DNA from: Psychromonas sp. psych-6C06
GTDB taxonomy: Bacteria > Pseudomonadota > Gammaproteobacteria > Enterobacterales > Psychromonadaceae
Length of the DNA: 64,000 nt
Assembly (NCBI RefSeq): GCF_002835465.1
Contig: NZ_PIZM01000007.1
Location: 62,001 to 126,000 of the forward strand
Direction: 5' to 3'
Below the pieces are notes generated by a model that saw only the letters and a list, made by a program, of their open reading frames with translations, was not told where the DNA came from and searched no databases. Below are positions 29,716 through 38,195 of the stretch, piece by piece; within the stretch, counting starts at the first letter, position 1; each line of letters starts with the position of its first letter. A program made the translations under genes and the position numbers.

Positions 29716-30105
29716 ATGAGTAAACGCAAACCTTATACACGGGAACTACCCACTGATTGGTGGATGAAACAACTTTTTTACACCAAATATATGCTCCGCG
29801 AAGGTAGTAGTGTCCTGATCACTATTTATAGCTTAATTCTTGCCTGGGGCTTGTTACGCTTAACTCAGGGAGAAGCAGCCTTTAATGGCTGGATAGAGTC
29901 ACTGCAAAATCCCATTGCAATAGTATTCCATATTATTGCCCTCGCTTTTGCCCTTTACCACACGATAACGTGGTTCTCATTAGCACCGAAGGCGGTTGAT
30001 TTGTGGATAAAAGGCAAACGTCTCGATGATAAAGTGATTGTTTCTGCACATTACGCAGCATTTATTATTATCAGTGTTTTATGCTTATTAATCATCACGC
30101 TATAA
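29716..30105 (+). CDS. frdC: Fumarate reductase membrane anchor subunit C
   Basis: 129 residues with three membrane helices. The N-terminus (KRKPYTRELPTDWWMKQLFY) is near-identical in pattern to FrdC, including the Glu in MLREGSSVL near the quinone site. Anchors FrdAB and with FrdD forms the menaquinol site. AAGGAACG lies before the ATG. frdD follows after 9 bases. Confidence 0.95.
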   Translation: MSKRKPYTRELPTDWWMKQLFYTKYMLREGSSVLITIYSLILAWGLLRLTQGEAAFNGWIESLQNPIAIVFHIIALAFALYHTITWFSLAPKAVDLWIKGKRLDDKVIVSAHYAAFIIISVLCLLIITL

Positions 30106-30114
30106 GGAGAAGAG

Positions 30115-30492
30115 ATGTCTGATTTAAAAGAGAAAAAATACATTCGCTCCCACGAGCCTGTGTTCTGGGGATTGTTTGGCGCAGGTGGAATGCTGACCGC
30201 TTTTTTAACACCAGTGATGATACTCATAACCGGACTATTAATTCCCTTAGGGATCATCGATAAAGGAAATTTCAACTATCAAAGCATTCATGCTTTTGCG
30301 AGCTCTTGGTTTGGCGCCGCTGTTATTTTGGTTTTAGTGGCACTGCCTTTATGGCATACACTACACCGTATATTTCATGCGTTACACGATCTCGGTATTA
30401 AACGAGGCAGAGACTGGCAACAAGTACTGAGTTATGGCTTTGCCTTTGCAGTTAGCGTATTTGTTTTTACGCTATTATTGCAAATGTTTTAA
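30115..30492 (+). CDS. frdD: Fumarate reductase membrane anchor subunit D
   Basis: 125 residues, three membrane helices. RSHEPVFWGLFGAGGM near the N-terminus is the FrdD signature, and LPLWHTLHRIFHALHDLGI holds conserved histidines near the heme-free quinone site. Last gene of frdABCD. GGAGAAGAG precedes the ATG. No clear terminator follows before the next plus-strand gene, 21 bases on. Confidence 0.94.
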   Translation: MSDLKEKKYIRSHEPVFWGLFGAGGMLTAFLTPVMILITGLLIPLGIIDKGNFNYQSIHAFASSWFGAAVILVLVALPLWHTLHRIFHALHDLGIKRGRDWQQVLSYGFAFAVSVFVFTLLLQMF

Positions 30493-30513
30493 AGTGGTTG
30501 TTTAATTAAGCCT

Positions 30514-31293
30514 ATGCTAATAAATCATAAAAGCGTGTTGAGTTTATTACTTGCCACGCTCACTCTTTTTACTACCCAGAGTTATGCCAATAAGGTGTAC
30601 ACTATTGGCGTACAAAATTTTAAGGACTATAGCCCCTATTCGTCCGTAAAAAATAATCAATATCAAGGCTTTAACCGCGAACTCTTAGATATGTTTGCAT
30701 CCAGCCAAAACTTCACTTTCGATTATAAAACACGCCCTATTAAACGTTTATATTCGGAGTTTCTAAAGGAAAAGTTAGATTTTAAATACCCAGACAACAT
30801 CAACTGGGCACCTGAAAAAAAGCAACAAGCTGCAATCCATTATAGTGATGCGGTTGTGCAATATATCGATGGCTTAATTATCAGGAAAGAAAATAAAAAT
30901 AAAACATTTTCTCAATTAAAGAAAATTGGCGTGATGAGCGGATTTACTCCAGACCAACGTTACTTAGACGCACAACAGAAAGGAGAACTGGAATTTATTT
31001 ATGTTAATAATTATGAGCGCTTATTCAAGCTTGTAAACGAGCAACGGATCGACGGTGCTTATTTCGATATTATTATTAGCCAACATCATATCCTACATTC
31101 AGCGTCACAAAAACAACACTTGGTATTTAATGAAAAACACCCTTTTAGGCATGGTACTCGTAGCTTATCCTCTATCAAACATCCCGAGATGATTGAACAG
31201 TTCAACCTTTTTTTAATCGAACATGCCACGCAAATAAACGCGCTTAAATTGCGTTACAATATTAGTGAACGAAAAGTTATCGCTAGCCGATAA
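30514..31293 (+). CDS. Orphan periplasmic solute-binding protein (family 3-like)
   Basis: 259 residues. A signal peptide (about 1-25, ending SYANK) is followed by a two-lobed binding-protein pattern: YTIGVQNFKDYSPYS, GFNRELLDMFASSQNF, then KKIGVMSGFTPDQRY. This matches the SBP_bac_3 fold used for amino acids and similar ligands. No permease or ATPase gene is nearby, so it may be a sensor, a scavenger or an orphan component. The ligand cannot be predicted. No good ribosome site is visible before the ATG, and it may depend on read-through from frdD. Confidence 0.75.
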   Translation: MLINHKSVLSLLLATLTLFTTQSYANKVYTIGVQNFKDYSPYSSVKNNQYQGFNRELLDMFASSQNFTFDYKTRPIKRLYSEFLKEKLDFKYPDNINWAPEKKQQAAIHYSDAVVQYIDGLIIRKENKNKTFSQLKKIGVMSGFTPDQRYLDAQQKGELEFIYVNNYERLFKLVNEQRIDGAYFDIIISQHHILHSASQKQHLVFNEKHPFRHGTRSLSSIKHPEMIEQFNLFLIEHATQINALKLRYNISERKVIASR

Positions 31294-31341
31294 AAGAAAT
31301 CACTACTCTGTGGATAGTCAGCCTTTCTCTTACCCATAAAA

Positions 31342-31362
31342 AAACCCAGATAAACTGGGTTT
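31342..31362 (-). terminator. Intrinsic terminator of efp
   Basis: An 8-base stem (AAACCCAG / CTGGGTTT) with a 5-base loop is followed on the minus strand by seven T, about 26 bases after the efp stop. The plus-strand gene at 30514-31293 ends about 50 bases to the left, so it may serve both. Confidence 0.85.
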
Positions 31363-31387
31363 AACAATATAAATCAAACGGTATTAA

Positions 31388-31957
31388 TTATTTTTTTACA
31401 CGGCCAACATATTCTGCGCTACGCGTATCAACTTTAACCACTTCACCTATTTGGATGAACAAAGGTACACGAATTATCGCACCCGTTGATAATGTTGCAG
31501 GCTTGCCACCCGTTCCTGCAGTATCACCTTTAAGACCAGGGTCAGTTTCAGTTACCTCTAACTCAACAAAGTTAGGTGGCGTTACACTAATCGGATTATC
31601 GTTCCACAGAGTAATTGTACAAGGATCTTGCTCTACTAGCCATTTCTCCATGTCACCTACTGCTTTCGCTTCTGCAGCCACTTGTTCAAAGGTATCATTA
31701 TTCATGAAGTGGAAAAATTCACCATCGCTGTAAAGGTAAGAAAGCTCAATATCCATTACGTCAGCAGCTTCGACAGATTCACCAGACTTGAAAGTTTTCT
31801 CTACAACTTTACCTGATAATAACTTACGAAATTTAACACGGTTAAAGGCTTGCCCTTTACCCGGCTTTACTAATTCATTCTCAAGAATGGCACAAGGCTC
31901 TTTATCGAGCATGAATTTTAGCCCGCCCTTGAATTCACTGGTACTATATGTAGCCAT
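31388..31957 (-). CDS. efp: Translation elongation factor P
   Basis: 189 residues from the ATG at 31957, which has AAGAGG upstream. A longer in-frame reading to 32080 runs into epmB and is not the start. Three OB-like domains: Lys34 in [13 protein letters not shown] is the beta-lysylation site, and [18 protein letters not shown] is the EF-P signature. It rescues ribosomes stalled at polyproline. EpmA and EpmB are encoded nearby, so modification at Lys34 is expected. Confidence 0.97.
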   Translation of the reverse strand: MATYSTSEFKGGLKFMLDKEPCAILENELVKPGKGQAFNRVKFRKLLSGKVVEKTFKSGESVEAADVMDIELSYLYSDGEFFHFMNNDTFEQVAAEAKAVGDMEKWLVEQDPCTITLWNDNPISVTPPNFVELEVTETDPGLKGDTAGTGGKPATLSTGAIIRVPLFIQIGEVVKVDTRSAEYVGRVKK

Positions 31958-31984
31958 AACAACCTCTTTATAAAATAATTTAAA

Positions 31985-33001
31985 ATGACAAAAATAATTA
32001 CCGTGAATAATACCGATGTGCTGAGCTCTTGGCAAAAAGAACTCGCAAATGCGGTCAAAAACCCCGTACAACTTTTGCAATTATTGGAGATTAACCCAGA
32101 AAGTGTGCCATTAAGTGAGGAAGCTCGTAAAAGTTTTAGCATGTTAGTGCCGATGCCTTTTATCAATAAGATGAATAAAGGCGATCTTTCTGATCCTCTT
32201 TTACAACAGGTACTGCCAGTGCAAGATGAAGAGCGAATCGTTGAAGGGTATAGCTTCGACCCTCTCGGCGAACACCAAAATGGCATTCAAGGCGTATTAC
32301 ATAAGTATAAAAGCAGAATTTTACTCATTTTAAAATCGGGGTGTGCTGTTAATTGTCGTTACTGTTTTCGTCGCCATTTCCCCTACCAAGAAAATAACCT
32401 TAATAAGCAACAATTTCAGGAAGTATTAAGTTACTTAAAAGCACACCCTGAAGTTAACGAAGTTATCTTAAGTGGTGGTGATCCGCTAATGAGCAAAGAT
32501 ACGTTTATAAACCACATCGTTACTGAGCTTGATAAGCTCCCGCAACTCAAACGACTTCGCATCCATACTCGACTTCCAGTCGTTATTCCTCAACGTATTA
32601 CCGATGAATTATGTTCGATTTTACAGCGTAGTCGCTTAAAGGTTATTTTTGTATTTCACATTAACCACGCCAACGAGATTGATGACTTATTTCGTCAATC
32701 AATCACTAAATTGCACCAAGCCGGTATTCAATTACTGAACCAAAGCGTTTTATTAAAAGGCGTGAATGATAGTGCACAAGCCTTAATCTCACTTAGTGAA
32801 GCATTATCAGAGGCTAATATTATGCCCTATTACCTCTTTTTACTGGATAAAGTACAAGGGGCACAGCACTTTGATTTAGAAACAGAAAAAGCGTTACAAT
32901 TGATGAAACAGATAACCGCAGCCTTACCCGGCTATTTAGTGCCGAAATTAAGTCGAGAAGTAGCTGGTGAAGCAAGTAAAACACTGATTCATTCGCTATA
33001 A
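31985..33001 (+). CDS. epmB: EF-P--lysine 2,3-aminomutase EpmB
   Basis: 338 residues of the KamA/YjeK family. The radical-SAM cluster motif is [15 protein letters not shown], followed by LSGGDPLM and the PLP lysine region [12 protein letters not shown]. Converts lysine to (R)-beta-lysine, which EpmA transfers to EF-P. Only 27 bases separate its ATG from the divergent efp ATG. No clear Shine-Dalgarno is visible, so it may be weakly or leaderlessly translated. Confidence 0.95.
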   Translation: MTKIITVNNTDVLSSWQKELANAVKNPVQLLQLLEINPESVPLSEEARKSFSMLVPMPFINKMNKGDLSDPLLQQVLPVQDEERIVEGYSFDPLGEHQNGIQGVLHKYKSRILLILKSGCAVNCRYCFRRHFPYQENNLNKQQFQEVLSYLKAHPEVNEVILSGGDPLMSKDTFINHIVTELDKLPQLKRLRIHTRLPVVIPQRITDELCSILQRSRLKVIFVFHINHANEIDDLFRQSITKLHQAGIQLLNQSVLLKGVNDSAQALISLSEALSEANIMPYYLFLLDKVQGAQHFDLETEKALQLMKQITAALPGYLVPKLSREVAGEASKTLIHSL

Positions 33002-33039
33002 TTGATGCTAATGCGCATAATAATTGAATAGGAAAGTAT

Positions 33040-33354
33040 ATGAGTAAAGAGACGGTCTTAAAACATTTACAGGAAAATGTTAAAATCATCTACCATAAGG
33101 CAGTTGATGCCGACAAACAGATAGCACTGTTACGTGAAAACAAAAAAGCCACCTTCAAGCAGATATTTGCAGCCGATACCGCATTTACTAACCATTCAGA
33201 TACTTTTTTGCCATATGTTGAAGAATTGGCGGCAGACCTACAAGCGATCCAAACCGATGATGAAGATCATTACCAAACTTTACTACCTAATATCGTAGTC
33301 AAAATCGAGTTACTCTTTAAAATGTTAAACTCCTTCAAAAGCAACTTAAAATAA
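33040..33354 (+). CDS. Possible PriC-like primosomal protein
   Basis: 104 residues, all helical by composition, with no signal peptide. Two parts resemble the small primosomal protein PriC: the FKQIFAADTAFTNHSDTF segment and the later EELAADLQAI segment match its R/D-x-x-LF and L-x-x-Y-x-E pattern. The match is loose. It lies after epmB with AGGAAAG before the ATG and is convergent with a rhomboid gene. It might instead be an unrelated small helical protein. Confidence 0.5.
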   Translation: MSKETVLKHLQENVKIIYHKAVDADKQIALLRENKKATFKQIFAADTAFTNHSDTFLPYVEELAADLQAIQTDDEDHYQTLLPNIVVKIELLFKMLNSFKSNLK

Positions 33355-33371
33355 TACGCTGACAATAAAAC

Positions 33372-33932
33372 CTATCGCCGAGTGCGCTCTGTTTTAGCAA
33401 ACAGGTAACCACTAAGCGCACCGACGATGGCACCAAGCAGATGGCTTTCAAAGGAGATACCCGGCCTCGTGGGTAACACCCCAAAGACAAGTCCGCCATA
33501 AATGAGCAGTGTTATTAAAGAGATCGCAATATGTAAAAATTTTCTTCTTACCAAACCATACACAATTAAATACCCCCAAAACGCATAAATCACCCCGCTC
33601 ATACCAATATGTACACTGTTACCACGTGCAAATAACCACACTAAGCTTCCCGTTGTAATGATGTGTAAAATAAAGAGAGTCCAAAATCGCTGCTGACTTT
33701 TTAAGCCGATTAAGCCACCAAAAACAACAAAGGGGATAAAATTGCTAAACAGGTGAGCCCAGCTTCCATGTAAAAAAGGAGAAAACAAGATCCCGGAGAG
33801 ATGTGAGAGCGAACGTGGGACAATACCAAATTGATTTAAATTAAGCGGTAAAAGCGCATTTAAAACAAAAATAAACGTGCAAGTGAGCATGATATAGAAA
33901 CTAACTTTGCCACTTTGTAGATACTGCTTCAT
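33372..33932 (-). CDS. Rhomboid-family intramembrane serine protease
   Basis: 186 residues with six predicted membrane helices and no large soluble domain. The first-loop segment HGSWAHLFSNFIPFVVFGG, the active-site Ser in GMSGVIYAFWGY (about 106) and the catalytic His in SHLLGAIVGALSGYLF (about 162) are all present, so the enzyme looks intact. It cleaves within the membrane; the substrate is unknown. It is smaller than GlpG, which has a cytoplasmic domain. The next gene on the other strand is proS. Confidence 0.85.
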   Translation of the reverse strand: MKQYLQSGKVSFYIMLTCTFIFVLNALLPLNLNQFGIVPRSLSHLSGILFSPFLHGSWAHLFSNFIPFVVFGGLIGLKSQQRFWTLFILHIITTGSLVWLFARGNSVHIGMSGVIYAFWGYLIVYGLVRRKFLHIAISLITLLIYGGLVFGVLPTRPGISFESHLLGAIVGALSGYLFAKTERTRR

Positions 33933-33996
33933 TTAATCCCCTTTCTTATATAAAATCGCACTCTTTCTATATTGACTGATTTAATTAAGGATCACC

Positions 33997-35718
33997 ATGC
34001 GTACTACCAATTATTTACTTTCTACACAAAAAGAAGCACCTAGCGATGCAGTAATTGTTAGCCACCAGCTAATGTTACGTGCAGGTATGATCCGAAAATT
34101 AGCATCAGGTCTATATACATGGCTGCCAACCGGCTTACGTGTACTACGCAAAGTCGAAAGAATTGTTCGCGAAGAGATGGAGCGAGCAGGCTCTGTCGAA
34201 ATTTTAATGCCTGTCGTACAGCCAGCCGACCTTTGGATGGAAACAGGTCGTTGGGATAAATATGGCGGTGAACTATTACGCGTAAAAGATCGCCATACTC
34301 GTGATTTTGTTTTAGGGCCAACACATGAAGAAGTTGTTACAGAGCTAGTTCGTAAAGAGATAAATAGCTATAAACAGTTACCACTTAACCTTTTCCAAGT
34401 TCAGACTAAATTCCGTGATGAAACCCGTCCTCGTTTCGGCGTCATGCGTGCACGTGAATTTACCATGAAAGATGCTTATTCATTCCATTTAGGCCAAGAG
34501 TGTTTAGAAAAGACATATCAAAATATGTATACAGCCTACTGTCGTATCTTTGAGCGACTAGGCCTTGAATATCGCCCAGTAATCGCAGATACCGGCAGCA
34601 TTGGCGGCAGTGCGTCACATGAGTTTCATGTATTAGCGCAAAGCGGTGAAGATGCAATCGTATTTTCAACGCACAGCGACTTCGCAGCCAACATCGAAAA
34701 AGCAGAGGCTCTTGCCCCAGCATTTGATCGCCCAGCACCAAGCGCATCCGTTAGTAGTGTTGAAACGCCAAATGCACATAGCATCGAAGATGTTTGCGCA
34801 GCACTTAACGTAGAAGCAAAACAAGTCGTTAAAACGCTATTAGTTGAAGGTACATGTGAAGAGGGTGAAACAGCACCAGTAGTCGCACTCGTTGTACGTG
34901 GCGATCATAACTTAAATGAGATTAAAGCAGAAAATATCGACGGTATCGCAAGCCCATTAATGTTTGCAACAGAAGCGCAAATTAAAGCTGCTGCAAACTG
35001 CGATGCAGGTTCAATCGGTCCTAAAGGTTTAACTATTCGTACGATTGTCGATCGTAGTGCGGAAAAACTTGCTGACTTTATCTGTGGCGCGAACGAAACA
35101 GGTAAACATCTAACAGGGGTTAACTGGGATCGTGATATTACCGATTATGAAGTAGCAGATATTCGTGATGTAGTGGAAGGTGATCCGAGCCCATGTGGTA
35201 CAGGTACGTTAGCGATTGCTCGTGGTATCGAAGTAGGTCATATCTTCCAATTAGGTGAGACTTACTCAGAAGCGATGAAAGCGGCGGTACTAAACCAGCA
35301 AGGTAAAAATGAAACGCTGACGATGGGTTGTTACGGTATTGGTATCTCACGTATTGTGGCGGCAGCGATTGAGCAAAATAACGACAAAAATGGCATTATC
35401 TGGAATGACCAGTTAGCACCATTCTCTGTGGTTATCGTACCGATGAACATGAAAAAATCACACCGTGTAGCAGAACTAGCAGAGAAATATTACGCAGAGC
35501 TACAAGCAGCCGGCATTGAAGTACTACTTGATGATCGTAAAGAGCGCCCTGGTATTATGTTTGCAGATGCAGAGTTGATTGGTATGCCACATACTTTAGT
35601 GATTGGTGATCGTAGCATCGATAACGGCGTGATTGAATATAAAGACCGTCAATCTGGCGAAAAGCAAGAAGTTAAGATTGATGAAGTGATTGACTTTATC
35701 AAAGCAAAACTGGCTTAA
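33997..35718 (+). CDS. proS: Prolyl-tRNA synthetase
   Basis: 573 residues, bacterial-type ProRS. Class II motifs include motif 1 ([20 protein letters not shown]), TxE (GPTHEE) and motif 2 ([20 protein letters not shown]). An inserted YbaK-like editing domain spans about residues 225-395. Motif 3 ([17 protein letters not shown]) and the anticodon domain follow. ATTAAGGATCACC precedes the ATG. A strong terminator follows. EF-P in this window acts on the same amino acid's translation, but the two are not linked in one operon. Confidence 0.97.
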   Translation: MRTTNYLLSTQKEAPSDAVIVSHQLMLRAGMIRKLASGLYTWLPTGLRVLRKVERIVREEMERAGSVEILMPVVQPADLWMETGRWDKYGGELLRVKDRHTRDFVLGPTHEEVVTELVRKEINSYKQLPLNLFQVQTKFRDETRPRFGVMRAREFTMKDAYSFHLGQECLEKTYQNMYTAYCRIFERLGLEYRPVIADTGSIGGSASHEFHVLAQSGEDAIVFSTHSDFAANIEKAEALAPAFDRPAPSASVSSVETPNAHSIEDVCAALNVEAKQVVKTLLVEGTCEEGETAPVVALVVRGDHNLNEIKAENIDGIASPLMFATEAQIKAAANCDAGSIGPKGLTIRTIVDRSAEKLADFICGANETGKHLTGVNWDRDITDYEVADIRDVVEGDPSPCGTGTLAIARGIEVGHIFQLGETYSEAMKAAVLNQQGKNETLTMGCYGIGISRIVAAAIEQNNDKNGIIWNDQLAPFSVVIVPMNMKKSHRVAELAEKYYAELQAAGIEVLLDDRKERPGIMFADAELIGMPHTLVIGDRSIDNGVIEYKDRQSGEKQEVKIDEVIDFIKAKLA

Positions 35719-35800
35719 TTTAGCCTTGTTATACCATTGCGTATAATGAGGTAAAATAAGTTAGCTCAGATACTTATGCGGATGGGTGTTATCTTCTTTG

Positions 35801-35827
35801 AAGAAGCCGTTAATATAACGGCTTCTT
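35801..35827 (+). terminator. Intrinsic terminator after proS
   Basis: A 12-base stem (AAGAAGCCGTTA / TAACGGCTTCTT) with a 3-base loop is followed by TTATT on the plus strand. It lies about 83 bases after proS and touches the stop of the convergent small gene at 35828, so it probably serves both. Confidence 0.85.
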
Positions 35828-36040
35828 TTATTCTGCTAATTGTGCCTCTAATTTTTTAATGTAATTTTTTTGCGATGATAAGTTAAAACTATCTTCTAAC
35901 GCCTGCCACTGTAACAGTTCATTTTCCGAGGTAAGCTTACTTACCTGTGATTGCTGAAAAAAAAGCCCGCCAATCATTAAAATAAACAACACCAACAACA
36001 CTAAAATTGCATCTAAATGTAGACTAAACTTCTTTTTCAT
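35828..36040 (-). CDS. Small single-pass membrane protein with coiled coil
   Basis: 70 residues. A basic N-terminus (MKKKFSLHLD) is followed by one membrane helix (about 11-29, LVLFILMIGGLFF) and a short heptad-rich tail (SQVSKLTSENELLQ to KKLEAQLAE). The form suggests an inner-membrane protein with its tail in the periplasm. No family recognised. It is convergent with proS. Confidence 0.6.
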   Translation of the reverse strand: MKKKFSLHLDAILVLLVLFILMIGGLFFQQSQVSKLTSENELLQWQALEDSFNLSSQKNYIKKLEAQLAE

Positions 36041-36129
36041 ATATTCCCTTTTTAAAACAATACCAATTAGATAGACTTAATGGTCAAATATTACCTAATA
36101 ACTTAGAATAACAGACCCTAGGGATCAAG

Positions 36130-37206
36130 ATGAAAACATATATACATCTATTAGGTGCTTTATTCATGTGCTATACCTCAATAATTGTTGCTAATGATAA
36201 TATGCAACCTTTTCCGTTCAGTGGCGAATTAACGCTCTCCAGTAACTATAATGCTGAAATAAATGCTTTTTGGTTACAAGCACAGCCTTTATCATTTCAA
36301 GGAGTTGATAATAAGAGGTTAGAAAGCTTTTCTTTACTGGGCGGGAATACACGAGCAATAGTTATTAGCCAAGGCCGTAACGAAAGCGTACTAAAATATA
36401 AAGAGGTCGCTTTCGATTTTTTCCGCCAAGGCTATGATGTGTTTTTACTTGACCATCGCGGACAAGGCTTTTCTGAACGCTTTGGGGGCGACCAACACCG
36501 TGGTTACGTCAATAATTTTCAAGACTATGTTGATGACTTCAATCATTACGTTACTGCACTTGAATTAGATAAAAAGTATCAACAACGCTATCTGCTTTCT
36601 CACTCTATGGGAGGAACAATTAGTGCGCTCTATTTAGCCCAGTATAACCACCCGTTTCAATCATCCGTTTTTTATAGCCCAATGTTTACCATCAATACAG
36701 CGCCCTTACCCAACTTTATGGCTAAGTTAATTGCCTACAGCAGTGCCAGTGTCTGTAGTTGGTTCAGCGATAAAGCTTGCTATGTACCAGGGGGGAAAGG
36801 TTATCAAAAGAAAATATTTGAAAATAATCAATTAACCACAAGCCCTCGTCGATTTGATGCAAGCCAATATGATTTCGAGCATTTTCCTGAAACACAACTT
36901 GGTAGTGCAACAATGCGATGGCTAGCAACTAGTCTCAGTGCAACTGAGCAAGCGATAGAAGAGGCGCATAACATTGATATTCCGATACTCGTGGTTCAAG
37001 CAGGTAATGATCAAGTGGTCAACGGGGAAGGACAGCATGAATTCTTCGACAATGTAACATATTGTAAATTTAATCAGTTTTTAACCATTGAAGATGCAAA
37101 ACATGAGATATTACTAGAGCGTGATGAGTTTCGCACCATTGCCCTCAGTCACACCCTACAATTTTTATCAAAAACAGCACAAGGTAAACGGTCATGTATA
37201 AAGTAG
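36130..37206 (+). CDS. pldB: Lysophospholipase-type alpha/beta hydrolase (PldB-like)
   Basis: 358 residues. Alpha/beta hydrolase with an early DHRGQGFSERF segment, nucleophile elbow SHSMGGTIS (Ser near 158), and acid and base near QAGNDQVVN and DAKHEILLE. This matches lysophospholipase L2 (PldB). The N-terminus, MKTYIHLLGALFMCYTSIIVAND, looks like a signal peptide, unlike E. coli PldB, so this copy may act in the periplasm. The yigL start overlaps its end by 13 bases, the E. coli pldB-yigL order. Confidence 0.85.
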   Translation: MKTYIHLLGALFMCYTSIIVANDNMQPFPFSGELTLSSNYNAEINAFWLQAQPLSFQGVDNKRLESFSLLGGNTRAIVISQGRNESVLKYKEVAFDFFRQGYDVFLLDHRGQGFSERFGGDQHRGYVNNFQDYVDDFNHYVTALELDKKYQQRYLLSHSMGGTISALYLAQYNHPFQSSVFYSPMFTINTAPLPNFMAKLIAYSSASVCSWFSDKACYVPGGKGYQKKIFENNQLTTSPRRFDASQYDFEHFPETQLGSATMRWLATSLSATEQAIEEAHNIDIPILVVQAGNDQVVNGEGQHEFFDNVTYCKFNQFLTIEDAKHEILLERDEFRTIALSHTLQFLSKTAQGKRSCIK

Positions 37207-37985
37207 CCATTTCTGATCTTGACGGAACATTACTCGGGCCAGATCATAAAGTATCAGCTCAAACGAAACAAAGCATCCATCGCTGGGTCGAAAGTGGTCG
37301 CAAGTTTGTGATTGCAACTGGGCGTCATTATATCGAAGCAAAAAGCTTACAAGATGAATTAGGCGAGCCAATCTACCTAATTACCTCTAATGGTGCACGT
37401 GTACATAATCGCGAAGGGGAAATTATATTAAAACAGAACCTTTCCAGTGATATCGCGACGGCAATCTGTGATATAAATTTTGCCGAAGGTGTTCAGGTGA
37501 ACCTATTTACAGATCACTGCTGGTATGCCAACTACGCCATCCCTGAATTAACTGGAATGGCATTAGACCAAGATTTTTATTGTCGTCCCACAGACCTTAA
37601 AACACTGGATAAAAGTAATACTATAAAAATATTTTTCTATGCCGAACCAGAATTATTACAGCCTGTTTATGAACAATTAAAAGCCCAATTTGGTCATCGT
37701 ATCAATTTAACTTTTTCACTCGATAAATGTTTAGAAGTTATGGATGTAACAGCGAATAAAGGCACTGCTGTTGAGGCTGTATTAAAAGAGAAAGGCTTTA
37801 CTCGCAGTGAGGCGATCGCGTTTGGTGATGGCATGAATGACGTAGAAATGCTTAGCTTAGTTGGCAAGCCAATATTGATGGAAAATTCACAGACTAAGCT
37901 TCGTGATGCTTTACCTAATGCTGAAATGACACTTTCCGCTAAAGAACATGGCGTGGCAGCAAAACTCAACAAAATATTAGATTAG
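37194..37985 (+). CDS. yigL: HAD-family phosphatase YigL (Cof type)
   Basis: 263 residues. The HAD nucleophile motif DLDGTLLGPDHKVS is at the N-terminus. The C2 cap covers about 80-190, the conserved Lys is near 195, and the motif IV acid is in AFGDGMNDVEML. E. coli YigL dephosphorylates sugar phosphates and pyridoxal phosphate. It overlaps pldB by 13 bases, so the two are translated together. Confidence 0.93.
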   Translation: MYKVAISDLDGTLLGPDHKVSAQTKQSIHRWVESGRKFVIATGRHYIEAKSLQDELGEPIYLITSNGARVHNREGEIILKQNLSSDIATAICDINFAEGVQVNLFTDHCWYANYAIPELTGMALDQDFYCRPTDLKTLDKSNTIKIFFYAEPELLQPVYEQLKAQFGHRINLTFSLDKCLEVMDVTANKGTAVEAVLKEKGFTRSEAIAFGDGMNDVEMLSLVGKPILMENSQTKLRDALPNAEMTLSAKEHGVAAKLNKILD

Positions 37986-38006
37986 TATCTCTAAATAACT
38001 ACACTC

Positions 38007-38048
38007 AGGGCAACGTAAAATAATACAACAATATTCTGTTGTTGCCCT
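38007..38048 (+). terminator. Possible hairpin terminator after yigL
   Basis: AGGGCAAC (38007-38014) pairs with GTTGCCCT (38041-38048). A second possible inner stem (CAACA / TGTTG) gives a branched or alternative fold. It is followed by ATTATC rather than a pure T-run, so termination is uncertain. Confidence 0.4.
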
Positions 38049-38195
38049 ATTATCTTCATTATCAAGTTTTTGCTTAAATCCCTCATTAATTATTGTTATT
38101 ACAACACAAATTTAATTGCTACGGGATGAAATATGTAAATGCACTGTTATACTGAGCAGGGTATTCTCATTACTTTTATGGAACAAAGGTTAATT

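Noticed and set aside
31958-32080. Longer EF-P start
   Set aside because: It would run over the epmB start and add 41 residues absent from EF-P. The ATG at 31957 has AAGAGG and the family N-terminus.
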